Assembly: GCF_000801105.2 (NCBI RefSeq)
Contig: NC_079518.1
Location: 14,798,800 to 14,862,799 of the forward strand
From: Raphanus sativus
Lineage: Eukaryota > Streptophyta > Magnoliopsida > Brassicales > Brassicaceae
Length of the DNA stretch: 64,000 bases
Direction: 5' to 3'
The notes under the pieces were generated by a model that saw only the letters and a list, made by a program, of their open reading frames with translations, did no database searches and was not told the DNA's origin. Of the stretch, positions 11,719-24,190 are shown in pieces; within the stretch, counting starts at the first letter, position 1, and every line of letters begins with the position of its first letter. Both the position numbers and the translations under genes were made by a program.

Positions 11719-14700
11719 TAGTAAGGAAGCAGGTAATGTTAATTATCTTTCTTTCTAGGGAACATTAGGTGATGGCAGCTCACTTTCACGTGTATTATGT
11801 TATACCGGCAGGTTAGTCATCCAGACCTCAAGTACAAAAAGATGGGCCTTAGTTGGAACGCTAAGGATTATTTCATCACTTGGGGATGCAAACAGTGTTC
11901 CTGACTGTTCATCATCTCAGGTAAGATCGGACATGTCTTAGTAGTTGAGGGAAATGATCTTCTGACCTTGGAGTTGTTGTGATTTCTACTTAATAATCCA
12001 TTAATTTGTCATTTAGCAGGTTCAGATTTGTGGGGAAATTTTGGAGTCTTAAAGACATCTGTAGACTCTTGCAGACAGTCTAACTTAGCCCTAATTATTT
12101 TCTATGATGAGTTCGCTGCAATTCTCAGCCATAAACTACTTCAGCCAGAAATTAATGGAGTGGTTAGATTTCAATCCCTTTTTGGCTATGTTTTGCAATT
12201 TTCAAAGGTACAGTTTTTATTGCCTCATGCGGATGATATTTTATAATGCTCTTCAGGATTGGGAAGCATCTGGGAGAATTTGAGTCACTATTTCTAGCCG
12301 ATATTGACAACGGAGAAATGGCTGATAAGAGTTCATATTCTGGACTAGAGGTGGAAACATATACTGACCATGGTTCTACTTTAAGATTAACTGAATCTCT
12401 TCTGAGCATTGTATGGATTTGATCTTCATCTTTTTTTATAATCGTTTAGGGGATCTCTTGGATGAACTTGGATGGTAGTATATCACCAATCTGTTTGAAC
12501 ATTTTGGGCCCTGGCATCTTCATCCTCAGAGTTGGTTTTATGAGATTTTCTCTGCCCTTGATTACTTTAAAACAGTTCTCTCTGACAACTGACGACTGAA
12601 TTAAGGATCACATTACCTGCAGGTCTTGTTGTCTGCAGATTTCTCCTTCAAATTTCTTTTTGCTATCATCTGTAAGATTTTCCTTCCCTTGAAACTCGAG
12701 ACTTTACTAGAAAACAAGCCTGAGTTGTATTGTTTAACAAGGTTGAGAGGTTGACAAATAATGGATCCCTTGCTGGAATTGATGCTCTGCTCGGATGCCC
12801 TTTGCACCTTCCTTCTTCCAAGGTGAGAAGCTATGTTCTTTTCAAGAATCATATTGCTGTACTTTCAATTAGTGACAAGTTTTTGACCTGCTCTCTGACT
12901 TCTGCATGACTGTAGAAGAAGTTGTTTGGCCTTTGTTAGAATGTTTGAAATTCTAACATAAGCCGAAAATTCTAAACTGCATAAGTATTTAATCCTGTCT
13001 ATACTGTCCCTCCTAACTAACTTTTGGCTTATCTTGTCGAATGTCTAAGTACTTTGCTGCAGCTGGATGGAATCTTTACAAAAAAGCAGAGAGAAATCCT
13101 CTTCTCTCTCTTATATTTATGCTGCAAACTGGATACGAGAACTCGTGAGTGACATGACCTTGTCTTCTCTGCATCATTGCTGTGCTCGATTTTTTCATAT
13201 GTTTTTGCTATCTTTTTGCAGCTTAACGCCTTCAGTTCCCAAATTGACAAAAGGGATGGCTGCATTAGTCAGGCTACAGAAAAGGATGTAACAACAAAGC
13301 TTCTGAAAGCGACTCAGAAATCTAATGTATTTTCACTACTTTGTCACCGTTCAAAGCTTCGTAATGTGCTGTTTGTGTTTTACATCTTGTTTAAGATAAG
13401 ATGTCTATAGGCGTCATAAGGCCTATTATATATACAACTCTGACGAAAACTAATACTTGTTGAAGCAGATTCCTGGAAAGCTTATTGAGCAATTTGATTA
13501 CGTATCTCCTCAGTCTCTACCGGAGCTCCACCCTTATTCAGCCACAAGCGAACAAACTGAGCATCCAGAGAGGAAAAATGAGAAGAGGAAACTACAAGAT
13601 GATGCTTCCCAACGCAAGGGAAACATGAAACATAAATATTGAAAAAGCCAAAGCAGTCAAATGTTGATGAACACTTGCGACAGCAAACTATTTTGGACGC
13701 TTTCAAGAAAGCAGGAGTAGTCACGAGTCAAACACAGCTACATGAAAATCCTTCCCCTCATCGTTAGATTGCAGGACAGCGTCAGGGTCAACGCATGAAA
13801 CTTGTTCTAGTGATGAATCTCTAAGTGTAAAGATTCCTCAAGTTTCCCCGGCCCTTTGCAGCCCAAAGATTCAAATTCAGGCCTCTTCTTCCTCAATGCC
13901 TTTCCATCCTAAAATTTCCAAAGGTCAGCCTAGTGAAACCTTTTTATCTGGCTTGATATTTTATCAACTAGTTTTTTTTTGCGTAACTCTTTCACAAATA
14001 CTAGACAATGAATTTAGCCCGAGTTTTGTTAATATTATTATCAACCATGGGTGTTATATAGAGACTTCTTATTACACTTTTTCTTGGAATTTCTTGGAAT
14101 GATAATACTTTTTTAGCTTTCGAATACAGGTGCAGAGCCAATATTACGAAAGCCCTGATATAAAGCTGAGTACCGAGATAAATAGCAAATATTATTTCAA
14201 ATTTCTGTTAGATGCGAGAAATGCATCTCAACCTGTTCTTGTTTTCTATGCTAGCTACCCCTGTATTTGTATCTTTTGCAAGATCTTCATACCAAGCTGG
14301 ATAGTCTTGTTCCTCCTGGTAAACAACTTCCTTTCAAACGTGGAAGCCCTCCAGGTAGTTTCCGGAGGTTCAGATTGGTTGAACTTTTCAGTCAAATAAA
14401 AGGACTTTTTCCAAGCCTCAGGATGCATTTGAATATAGCAATGTCCTTGCTCATAAAGGTATGATACTGGAGATAATCAAGTCTACTGAAAGTCCTAAAG
14501 ATACTGATTTACCTTATCTAATCTGACCTAAACAATAATAGGTGAGGAAACTTCTCAAACTATTTGGAGAGATGAGTTTGCTAAGGCTGGAAATCCAATC
14601 ACATCCAATATAGTGGTTTCTGAATCTCTGATTTTATACAATGGTGTGCAAAGAAGTTTTTATTCTGTTTCAGCAAGGTTAATTTATATCTTATCCGTAC

Positions 14701-17089
14701 CAATTTTGTGATTCATCTGGTTTCCTAAGTTGAGTAGTTCGATATTGGTTGCAATTATTTCCTTTTAATCTTAGTTTACATACAAGTATGCTAATTTTGA
14801 GTTCCCAAACGTCAACTTTATGTCGCAGATGTTGACCCTCCCTGGGTTTGAAACAGACAAATCGCTGCTGCTGGATCTTCTGGAAGCGTTCCAGCCCACA
14901 GAAATTCCAGTTGCTAGCTTCCCAGATTTGCAACCTTTCCCTTCACCTGGAACAAAGGACTACATGTATATTGGTGTTTATTGTTTCTTTGAAGATTTTT
15001 TAAGCAACGGTAATATTTGTCTTGATTTCCATTATTCCCTGTCATATTTCATCCTATTCTAACTCCCATTAAGACTGTTAAATGTTGCTGCAGCTTGTTC
15101 CTTCTCGTTTGATCTGGCCTTCGAATGTCTTCTCACCCTACAGTTAGTGGTGACCTCTGCACAGAAAAATATTGGTAAGGTATCTGAAGGAGCTACTAAG
15201 AAAAGAGATGCAGGTCCCATTCAGGTTCTTGTATCCAGTCTGCATGCCAAACTGGGAACTTCGGCTGAGAAACTTCTCAGGAATGAATGGATAGATGAAA
15301 GTACTGATAATAAGGGTTTGAAGAACAAAGTATGTTCATATTGTGCCAAATTTCATGGATAGCACAATTTATTGTAGCGCGTTCGATATTCTCAATGTGT
15401 ATAGCTTTCGGTTTCCGCAGGGTGAAATGGTGCAGAACATATTGCGAATATATCTGGAAACCAGTGGATCCCCATCTGATTTGCTCAATGAACTTGCTTG
15501 TACCACTTTGCCACAGGTACGTTGAAAAGGAAAATCTCTTCTCTCTGGTCTCTGCTTTGCATAAAGTTTGATGTAATGTTAAAGCTTTAAAACATAACCT
15601 TCCACTTGAGTTATTGTACGTGGAAACTAAACCCATCTTCTCCATGCTGAGTTGATTGACTGTTATATCCTGAAATGGAAATCATTTGCGCACTGACATT
15701 TGATTGCATTTAGGCCTCTCTATCCAAGTCAAACAGGAGAAGATGATGCTCATGATCATGAATTCCCTACACTATGTTCAGCGACTTCAGAGGATGGTAC
15801 AAGACATTGGTAAGACAAATTCTTAGATATCTCATATGTTTCCAATCTCCTGTCATGGACTAATAGCCTCATATTTCCTGGGTGATTTATGCAGCATGAA
15901 GAAAATCTTGCAATTCTCAACAAACTGGTCAGTAATCCATCTTCGCTCTGTCTGATTTCTGCACGTATAATTATCTTCTCTGCCGTACAATAAAAGTTCT
16001 TTCCTTTTTTTTATTCTACCATGTGGATCCTGATTAGGTGAAGGCTGTTAGCTCAGAGAAACGCAAAACTGTCAGTCTGAAGCTACCGAAGCACACTTAA
16101 AAGACATTCAGAAGACTGTAAATGTGATAGTGTCTTTAGTCAACATGTGTCGCTCGCATGAAAAGGTGACGGATTTTCCTTAACATGCAACATGAGCATA
16201 GGCACGTTGCGTGTGCAAAAACGGTCATTATGGAATGCAGTGATGATGGTGCTGTAATTTCTTAAACAGGTTACAATCCACGGAATGGCTATCAAGTATG
16301 GCGGGAACGTGGACTCATTTCTAAAAGGTATATAATCTCTTCCATTATTACACATAAGAGTTGAATTACCTGTCTTTTTACTGGCTTATTTTACATTTGA
16401 AACACAAATGTGTAGTTTTTGATTTCCTGGAAGCACATTTTCAAGATCATAACGAATTAGTCATCCAGCTGGTAAGTTGGTGTTCTTCGCCTTTTCCTCT
16501 ACTTTATCTCTCCTCTTAGTCTACTGAAGTTTTCACAACTGACATTTGAATTAGGTCAAAGATCTCCAAAAGGCTACAAGAACATTACAGACTCTATGTT
16601 CTGAAGCTAAGGTTAGTTTAAGATACCTTTTCTTTTTCCTTGTAGAGATAAGCCGAAATGACAAATGTGAGTTTGTTTTTAGGGTATGAAACAAACAGCC
16701 ATCACCAGCAAAATACCAGCAACAAAGAGATCTTTAGAGCGCTTTCTGTTTCACGTGAAGGCTCTTCTCCATACAACATCACGCGGCTCCAACTTCTGGA
16801 TGGGTACGACGTGACTACACTCTAAATCTTTCTTTTGAAATCTCATTGGCTTTCAATCATTACTGAAACCTGCAAAATTTTATATAAGATTCTTTACCAT
16901 TCAATAGCATTTAACACTTCATTGCGTGCGATTCTGTCTGTAATTTGCAGGTAGCTTGAAACACAAGGACTTGAGAGGGCAAATGTGAGTTCTCAGGCTT
17001 ATGTAGATAACGAAACTTATGAGGTAGAAGAAGAAACCATGTCCGGAGGGAGATCCCATGAAGCGGATGAACTTCCCTTGTCACCTTAA
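11719..17089 (+). pseudogene. Second FANCD2 copy, 5'-truncated and frameshifted
   Basis: This is an inverted, nearly identical copy of exons 8 (3' end) to 31 of the gene at 2662-10234. It starts abruptly in exon 8 right after the N gap. Exon 22 (15127-15330 region) is identical to the first copy, but many other exons carry 1-2 base indels. Examples: an extra C in exon 9 (GGGCC), compensating +1/-1 changes in exon 10, extra T and G in exon 12, several changes in exon 15, an extra A in exon 16 and a lost C at the start of exon 17. No continuous protein can be read. Indels outnumber substitutions and many fall in short homopolymers, which fits unpolished long-read sequence as well as true decay. 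As given it cannot encode FANCD2. No repaired reading frame is proposed. Confidence 0.85.
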
Positions 17090-17431
17090 GATTGCTAAAT
17101 AACTTAGTTTCTACGTTAATCAAATTTATTTATTTTCCTAATTTCTATAGGTCAGTGAGATTGGATCTAGATGAACCAAAATTGTTACATACCAAAATCA
17201 ATATGAAGTATCATCATTTTTTTAAAAAAAATTGTCACTATAAAATATAGGGCTGAACAAAATCTGAATAAAAAACGAACCAAGACCGATCTAAAGAATA
17301 GTATTGACCCTTAAGAAAATTGGTTAGATATCCGACTGGGTTCAAATTTTTGGTATCTAAAGAACCGGAACTGAATGTAAACTAAACCAAAATATTTTAA
17401 GTGTCCGAGTATATTCAAACAAGATTATATA

Positions 17432-18794
17432 GGCCCTGTTCGTTTGTACATCTGAAAGATGCATCTAGATGGTCCATCTAGATGCCTTATCCAGATGCTC
17501 CACCTAGGTGTTGTTCGTCTCTACAGTTCGTTTATCCATCCAGATAAATCATCTGAATGCAACTATGTTTGTTTGCTTTTTTCAACTTACATTTACATCG
17601 AGATGAACTTGTTACTAAATAATTAAAATAGATTTGTTTCTAAATTTTTGGCGGGAAATTGTATTTCCCGGTTTTGACGAGAAATTGTGTTTTTTGAGTT
17701 TTGACGGAAAATTGCATTTTCGGTTTGCCGGAAAATTACGTTTTTCGGCGAGAAATTACGTTTTTTCGGTTTTGGAGAAAAGTGTGTTTTCCAGTTTTGG
17801 TGAAAAATTGCGTTTTACCGGTCTTGGCGGGACATTGCGTTTTCTCGGCTTTGGCCAGAAATGCGTTTTTCCGGTTTTTACGAGAAATTTCATTTTCGGT
17901 TTTGGCGGGAAATTACGTTTTTACGGTTTTGGCGGGAAATTGTTTATTCCCGGTTTTGGACGAAAATTGTGTGTTTTTCCAGTTTTGACGGGAAATTGCG
18001 TTTTTAGTTTTGCCGGGAAATTGCGTTTTTCGGCGAGAAATTGCATTTTCTCGGTATTGGTGGAAAGTGTATTTTTCCAGTTTTGTCAAGAAATTACGTT
18101 TTCCGGTTTTGGCTGGATATTGCGTTTTCCCGATTTTGGCCAGAAAATGCGTTTTCCGGTTTTCACGAGAAATTTCGTTTTTCGGTTTTGGCGGGAAATT
18201 ACGTTTTTCCGGTTTTGGCGGGAAATTGTGTGTTTTCCGGTTTTGACGGAAATGACGTTTTTCCGATTTTGGCGGAAAATTATGTTTCCGGTTTTGGCGG
18301 GAAATTGTGGTTTCTCGGTTTTGGCGGGAAATTATATTTTCCAGTTTTGGCGGGAATTGTGATTTCTCGGTTTTGGCTTGAAAGTGTGTGTTTTCGATTT
18401 TGGCGAGAAATTTGTGTTTTCCGGTTTTGGCGGGAAATTGCCTTTTTCTGATTTGAACGAACGATTTTGACGGGAAATTATGTTTTCCGGTTTTGGCAAA
18501 ATTATTTTTTTCCGATTTTGACGAGAAATTGTGTTTTCCAATTTTGACGGGAAATTGCATTTTTGGGTTTGGCGAGAATTTTTTGTTTTGAAAAAAATTA
18601 TCAAATTTTTGGTGAAGACTCACCTTCACCCAGATGCTCCGTGAAGACTCACCCTCATTTAGATGAGAATTTGAGATGAGTTTTCATAAATGCAGTTGGG
18701 TGATCCATCTGGATGTAGCATTTTAATGTACAAAACGAACATCAACTTGCATCTTCATCCAGTGGATCACCTGGGTGAGCAAACGAACAGCACC
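17432..18794. mobile_element. Harbinger-like non-autonomous TIR element with internal minisatellite
   Basis: The termini are GGCCCTGTTCGTTTG and, inverted, GGTGCTGTTCGTTTG. They are flanked by ATA on both sides (17429-17431, 18795-18797). Arm 1 shows the empty site with a single ATA, so the insertion and its 3-bp target duplication are directly visible. Subterminal DNA carries repeated CATCTAGATG/CCAGATG words in both orientations. No transposase is present. A 3-bp duplication fits PIF/Harbinger, though ATA is not the canonical TWA. Confidence 0.75.
17634..18600 (+). repeat. Minisatellite, unit about 24-28 bp (GGTTTTGGCGGGAAATT core)
   Basis: About forty degenerate tandem copies have the core CCGGTTTTGGCGGGAAATT followed by a variable GCGTTTTT spacer. 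Unit length varies from 24 to 28 bp, so no frame is kept by design. Long open frames on both strands (242 and 238 codons) result from the scarcity of stop-forming words in the unit. A related array is found inverted at 55845-56290. Confidence 0.9.
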
Positions 18795-19585
18795 ATACTT
18801 GTTTTACCAAATACTTATTTTACCAAAAAAAAGAATTTATATACTTGATATTAACTATTAAAATTTAATATCTAAAAGAATATACAAAATATATAAGATG
18901 ATTTTAAGTTGTCCAAAATAGTTAGAAATATATACAAAATTTTATAAGTTACATGTCTAAAATAGCTAAATGATGCTTAAATATATATTGATTTCCTATC
19001 CAATATTTAAATTAACCAATTTTATGTTAAGTTTAAGATATTCTGACATACATTATTTTAATTTATATGTTATTTATTATTTTATTTTTAGATTTTGAAA
19101 ATTTAATTATATATAGACTGTAATTTCTGAAAAAAGAATTAAATAGGTTATCCGAATCTAAACCCGTACCAAACCTGCAAAGATTCGAACGAACTAAACC
19201 TTCAAAGATCTGACCCAATAGTATTCAAATGTCCATTTCTAATCAAATGTAAAAAAAATTATTGATAATGAAATGTATATGTTTTTAAATTTAAGTACAA
19301 TATATTTTTTTCAAAAAAATTTCTCCGCGTAGAACGCGAATTATCTAGTTATTATAAATAAAGGATAACGTTGTTGTCAAAAAAAACTTTAAAGGATAAC
19401 GCTTACTAAGGAGCTACTACCTAAACAAAAATTTGTTGGAAAAAAATATACATTTGATTATGGTGGTCAACCATACAAACTGAACCATACCAAAAATTTT
19501 GTGTGAAAGTGTTGGTAAACGAAGACATGTCTTCAACTAAATCTATACTATTTAAGCAGAATTCTTCATATGATTTTGCCCTTAA

Positions 19586-20489
19586 TCTATACTATTAAAG
19601 CAGGATCCTATTGTTAAAATTTAGGATTCTGCCCCTACATTTTATTATATTTAATAGTTTTTTCCTATTGTCATTTAATTTAAATATTAAATATGATTTA
19701 TTTAAACTAAAAATAGAATATTATCTATATCTATTGTAATTAATATTTTCCATATTTTTGTGAATGATATAATTTTATTTTTTTATACATATTATACTTT
19801 CCATTTAATTTGAATATTATTTTCCATCTATAATATTATTTAAAGATCGGATATGAATATATACATGCAAATTAAAAATATTATTATTATGTTATTTTTT
19901 ACATAATAATGATACGTCAATTTTGAGTGTTCGTTTTTTTAAATGTATCTTAAAATTAAGTTTTAGATTCTGAACATAAATAAAAATACAACTTTATCAT
20001 AGCTTAGTTACAAAAAAAAATCAATAATAAAGTTTTCTTTACCATTGTTTCATTTTCTTCAATTGGCATAATACAAATCTCATTAAAGTCTAAATTTTTT
20101 TTTACTTATATAATATTAAGAAGTATGAATTATTTAATAAACTTTTCAAATATTTTTTTTTTTGGTTTTAACAGATCATCTCTATCGGATCTTAGGTTAA
20201 TAGCAGATTTTTTAGTTTTTTACCAGGTTTTCTAAAATTATAATTACAATTTTTTTATTAAATTTGAACTGAATTATACTCATATCACTGTATTAATCAC
20301 TTCAATTATAGGTGTGGGTTGGATATGAAAACATCGCTTGAAAATCAAGTATTATAATAGAACGATTTTTTTAAACACAAATAAAAAATTTTAAAACTAT
20401 TTATTTTCTAATCAAATTATAAATTCAACCAAATTGTATTTTAAAAATAAATATATACCCGCGCTTTAAAAGCGCGGATCAAAATCTAG
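19586..20489 (+). mobile_element. Nested Helitron 1, complete, arm 2 only
   Basis: The 5' end is TCTATACTATTAAAGCAGG and the 3' end is a CCGCGCTTTAAAAGCGCGG hairpin then ATCAAAATCTAG. It lies between host A (19585) and T (20490). Arm 1 has the uninterrupted A-T junction at the same place (CCCTTGATTTTAC on the minus strand). It carries no coding sequence I can recognise. Confidence 0.85.
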
Positions 20490-20695
20490 TTTTACACTAA
20501 TATCAACCTATGCCATTAGAGAATATTCTTAAAATAAAAAAGTAAATCTTAACTATACTATCTATACGTGAAGTGTATATGTAAAGTTTTCATTTTTTGA
20601 TATAGTAATTACATTAAATAGAGTTAATGCACCATAAATGAAGAAAAAATTCTAACTCTCCCGACAATGAGGACTACTTTTTCAAGTTTTTTTAA

Positions 20696-21340
20696 TCTAT
20701 CTTATTAAAACAGAAACATTCTCTTGGACCTAACATTTATTTTGTAAGTTTTTTAAATTAAATACACATTTATACTTTAAAATTAAACTTACATTAAATC
20801 ACTAATGTTTCCTTTCTTTATATTACTATCCATGTTTGCAAACAATATACTTATTTCTTTATACTACTATCAATGTTTCCAAACAATATATTTTTAATAC
20901 TACTATCAATATTTCCAAACAATACAATAATTAATCTTAATTATTTTTATATTCTATCATTTTCTCTTTTAAATTTTTGTAGAAACGTCATAATTTCATA
21001 AATTACAAAATAATGAACTTTAAAATTTGGATTATAAGATTACAAATTATGAAACTATTACAATTTAAATCAAATAGATTACATATCGGTCATCTATCAG
21101 TTCAATCAGTTAGTCTCGGGTTTTAGTGATTTTTTAAATATGATATTTTTAAGAACTTAAATTGAATTGTCAGATCTCCGGATTAATCAGTATAATCACA
21201 TGGTTGAATTTAAAAACACTGATTTAAATGCAAAAATATTTTAAATACACTCTTTAAAAATTACCAAATATTTATCAAGTTATTAGTGAAATTTTCATCG
21301 TAAAATATTCCGCGCTTCCAAAGCGCGGGTCAAGATCTAG
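20696..21340 (+). mobile_element. Nested Helitron 2, complete, arm 2 only
   Basis: The 5' end is TCTATCTTATTAAAACAG and the 3' end is a CCGCGCTTCCAAAGCGCGG hairpin then TCAAGATCTAG. It lies between A and T. Arm 1 keeps the empty AATT site within TTTTTTTAATTATTATT (minus strand near 1315). It is 645 bp and non-coding. Confidence 0.85.
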
Positions 21341-22181
21341 TTATTATTATTTGAAACTACTCTAACAACACCTATAACATATATTCATACAACCTTATAA
21401 TAACCATGTTTTATATTTATAACGATTGAAAAATATTTAATACGTATATTCTTAGTTCATAAATTATTATTATACATCTTAATAACTTTTATAGAATATT
21501 AAAAATATCTCCATTATGAACTGGTGTTTAAACAATAATTTTAACAATATTCACCATTCATTTTAAATTAAACAAAAAAACATAGTTCCTAAAAAAATAC
21601 AATGAGTATCTTATTAAAATAAAAGATTGTGTGATTTTTTTAAATTAATATGCATTACATACGGTCTGAATGTTTGTTTGTATTAAAGTTATTTTTCAAT
21701 TTCAAACACTGAATATATTTTTAAATTCAAATACTGAATATATTTTTCAATTTCAAACACTGAATACATTTAAGATCAATTGTTAAATATTCACAACTAT
21801 GTTTGTAGTTACAAGAAAATAAATTTATATGAACTTAAATATTTAAACTAAAAGTAATCATTTATAGCACAACTAAATATTCTCAATACCATATAAATTT
21901 TTTATCTATTGATTAAAAGCAAAACAACAAAGATAAATTTATTTACATAAATGTATGCAGAATATATTTACATAAATGTATGCAAAATATTTAATCATAA
22001 CTCTTATAAATTCTATAATTTATAATAAAAACTTACAAAATTATAAAAAATTACCAATTTTAATCAATAAATTAATAATCCCGCACTTTGAAAGCGCGGA
22101 TCAAAATCTAGTGAATCAATAAAGCTAAAAAGAGTTTGGTTCTTCGGGGTTTATGACAGTAGAGTCAAATAAGCAAACTTA

Positions 22182-22236
22182 CTAGATTGTGACCCGTCCT
22201 TGAAAGAGCGGGGTTTTTTTGTTGTTTTTTCACTAT
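22182..22236 (-). mobile_element. Helitron 3' terminus (fragment)
   Basis: The minus strand ends in CCCGCTCTTTCAAGGACGGG then TCACAATCTAG and T, a Helitron 3' end at 22182. Its rightward body is interrupted by a SINE and I cannot place the 5' end. Confidence 0.5.
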
Positions 22237-22253
22237 AAAGATTAAATATTATT

Positions 22254-22372
22254 TGTCAGGTTGTTCGTAGCCAAGTGGCAACTGAGCTTTTCCTTCGGAT
22301 CCTGACATTAAGAGTTCGATCTCTCCTTACCTCAGTTTGAGGATTTCGGTCCAAAGTGACCATTGACAAAAA
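22254..22372 (+). mobile_element. tRNA-derived SINE with target duplication
   Basis: The A box (TAGCCAAGTGGCAACT) and B box (GAGTTCGATCTC) are of the polymerase III type. The tail is A-rich. A 17-bp direct repeat with one mismatch, starting AAAGATTAA, flanks it (22237-22253 and 22373-22389). This resembles the SB families of Brassicaceae. Confidence 0.8.
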
Positions 22373-22389
22373 AAAGATTAACTATTATT

Positions 22390-23297
22390 CGTTTTATTAT
22401 ATAAACTGTAACATGATCAAGTTTCATTATGCGGGTTTGTAATAGTGTATACAGTATGGCGAAATTTAAAATGCGTCATACAACCGTTTTATGTTTGTAA
22501 ATAAGTTAAACAATGTTTTATCCGAAATTTTTACTTGGGGCTATTACTATATTATATAAATTATTGCTAAACATATAAAGTGGTTAATATTTTGTTTTTT
22601 TTCTCTTAAAATAAAAATAAATAGAACAAATATTTGGTCAAGAGTGATTTACATGAATTTATAACTTTTATTAAAGAACATTATAATTTTTTTTTTTTGA
22701 AAATAATGTTTGAATTTTAAAAATGTTTTTCATATTCGACCCAGATCTGCTGAACTGGTAGACCTGTACCATGTATATAATCTAGTTCGGATTTAATGAA
22801 AAAATCGTTAATTAAAATTCCGATAGAACCCGGTAAAAACCCCAAAATTCATTATTAACCTGTGATCTAATACCAATGATCGAATAAAACACAAAATATC
22901 TGATAGTATTTTTTTATTTTTTATTAAATTAATCACATACTTTTTTATACTACATAAACGTGTGGTCTTTTAACTTAGACTCAACTTTTATTATGTCATC
23001 CAAATAAAAAAAAGATAATATAAAACTTATTAATATGACAATATTAGTTTATTTTTGTTATTAATAACCTATTATAAGTTTGTATTTTTCTATTTCTTAT
23101 TTTTGATTTAAAATTAATTTTAATGATACATAGATTTAAGAAAAATAACATTATAATGTCATTATGTTTTTTTATTAATTTAGTTTCAGAATATATATGT
23201 ATGATATTTGAGCATAAAATATTTATATTAAATAAAATAAATTATGTAAGCTCATTATTTGTTGATCCATTTAAATATATTTCTGCAAACCTAAAAC
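22390..23297. other. AT-rich intergenic DNA
   Basis: There is no gene signal. The 70-codon open frame at 23123 has the composition of random AT-rich sequence. Confidence 0.6.
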
Positions 23298-23300
23298 TAA

Positions 23301-24190
23301 GGCCTCGATTGGTACAGCAAATGAAGAAGCAGTAGCATTATGCTGTAGAAGCAGTATGCTGCAGAAGCTGTATGCTCTCATTAAAACTTTTAATAAGATG
23401 ATTGGTAAAGCAGTAGCAGTATACAATTTTAATTTTTTTTTATAAAATTTAGTATATAATATATTTATTTTAAAATAATATATATTAAATTATAATATAT
23501 ATATTTATTTATTTAATTATAAAATATATATATATAATATTTGTTATTAAAAATAATGAATCTTAATTAATAACATAAATTAAATTAAATTTTAAATGTG
23601 AAATATTATTATTTTAAACTAAATGTAATTTTTAAAAAATATAAATTTATTTTTGGTTATAAATAATTTTGAATATTATTAAATAAAATAAATAAAATAT
23701 AAATTTATTTTTGGATATATATTAATATATAAAATAGACATAATTAATTTATTTTATTTACTAATTTCAAAAATTATGTTTATATCAAATTTTTGTTTAA
23801 AAAAATAAAATTTACAATTAAAATATCTATTTAAAAAAATATATTTCGCATTTAAAATATAATATAATTTATATAATTATATTATATTTAAAATGTGAAA
23901 TACTATTTAAAAAAAATTTATGTTGTAAATTTATTTTAGAAATGAAACTTCATTTCTGGATATAAAATTTATTTTATAATATTATTAAATCAAATAAATG
24001 AACTAATTATATTTATTTCATAAATATATAAATTGTAAATGCAAATGCTCTTCCAAAAGCTTCATATGAGAGTATTTGCTAGAGAGTATTTGGAGAGTAT
24101 TAGCATTTAGTAAATGTTTTTCTAAATGCTTTTGTAACAAATGTTGATTGGATAATGTAGAGCAATGCTAATGCTCTACCAATCAAAGCC
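23301..24190. mobile_element. PIF/Harbinger-like MITE (890 bp)
   Basis: The termini are GGCCTCGATTGGTACAGCA and, inverted, GGCTTTGATTGGTAGAGCA. TAA flanks both sides (23298-23300, 24191-24193), the classic Harbinger target. Subterminal copies of AGCAGTATGCTG/AGCATTAGC words recur. The interior is AT-rich with no transposase. Confidence 0.85.

Larger units (their letters stand above)
17090..19348 (+). mobile_element. Helitron 3' region (arm 2) interrupted by a TIR element
   Basis: This is the arm 2 counterpart of 1759-2620. It ends at 19348 with the CCGCGTAGAACGCG hairpin and ATTATCTAG then T. A 1363-bp TIR element (17432-18794) sits inside it. The 5' limit of the Helitron is uncertain. Confidence 0.45.
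19542..22111 (+). mobile_element. Outer Helitron of arm 2 with two nested Helitrons
   Basis: It starts TCTATACTATTTAAGCAG and ends with a hairpin-like CCGCACTTTGAAAGCGCGG and ATCAAAATCTAG then T. About 1.02 kb is its own sequence. The rest is two later Helitrons inserted at 19586 and 20696. The same element without the insertions is in arm 1 at 563-1565, so the outer copy is older than the duplication. Confidence 0.7.

Noticed and set aside
17634..18629. Open frames of 242 and 238 codons as protein genes
   Set aside because: They lie entirely in a minisatellite with a unit that is not a multiple of three and have no introns, start context or similarity.
23123..23335. 70-codon frame in AT-rich DNA
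   Set aside because: Random composition, and its end overlaps the Harbinger MITE edge.
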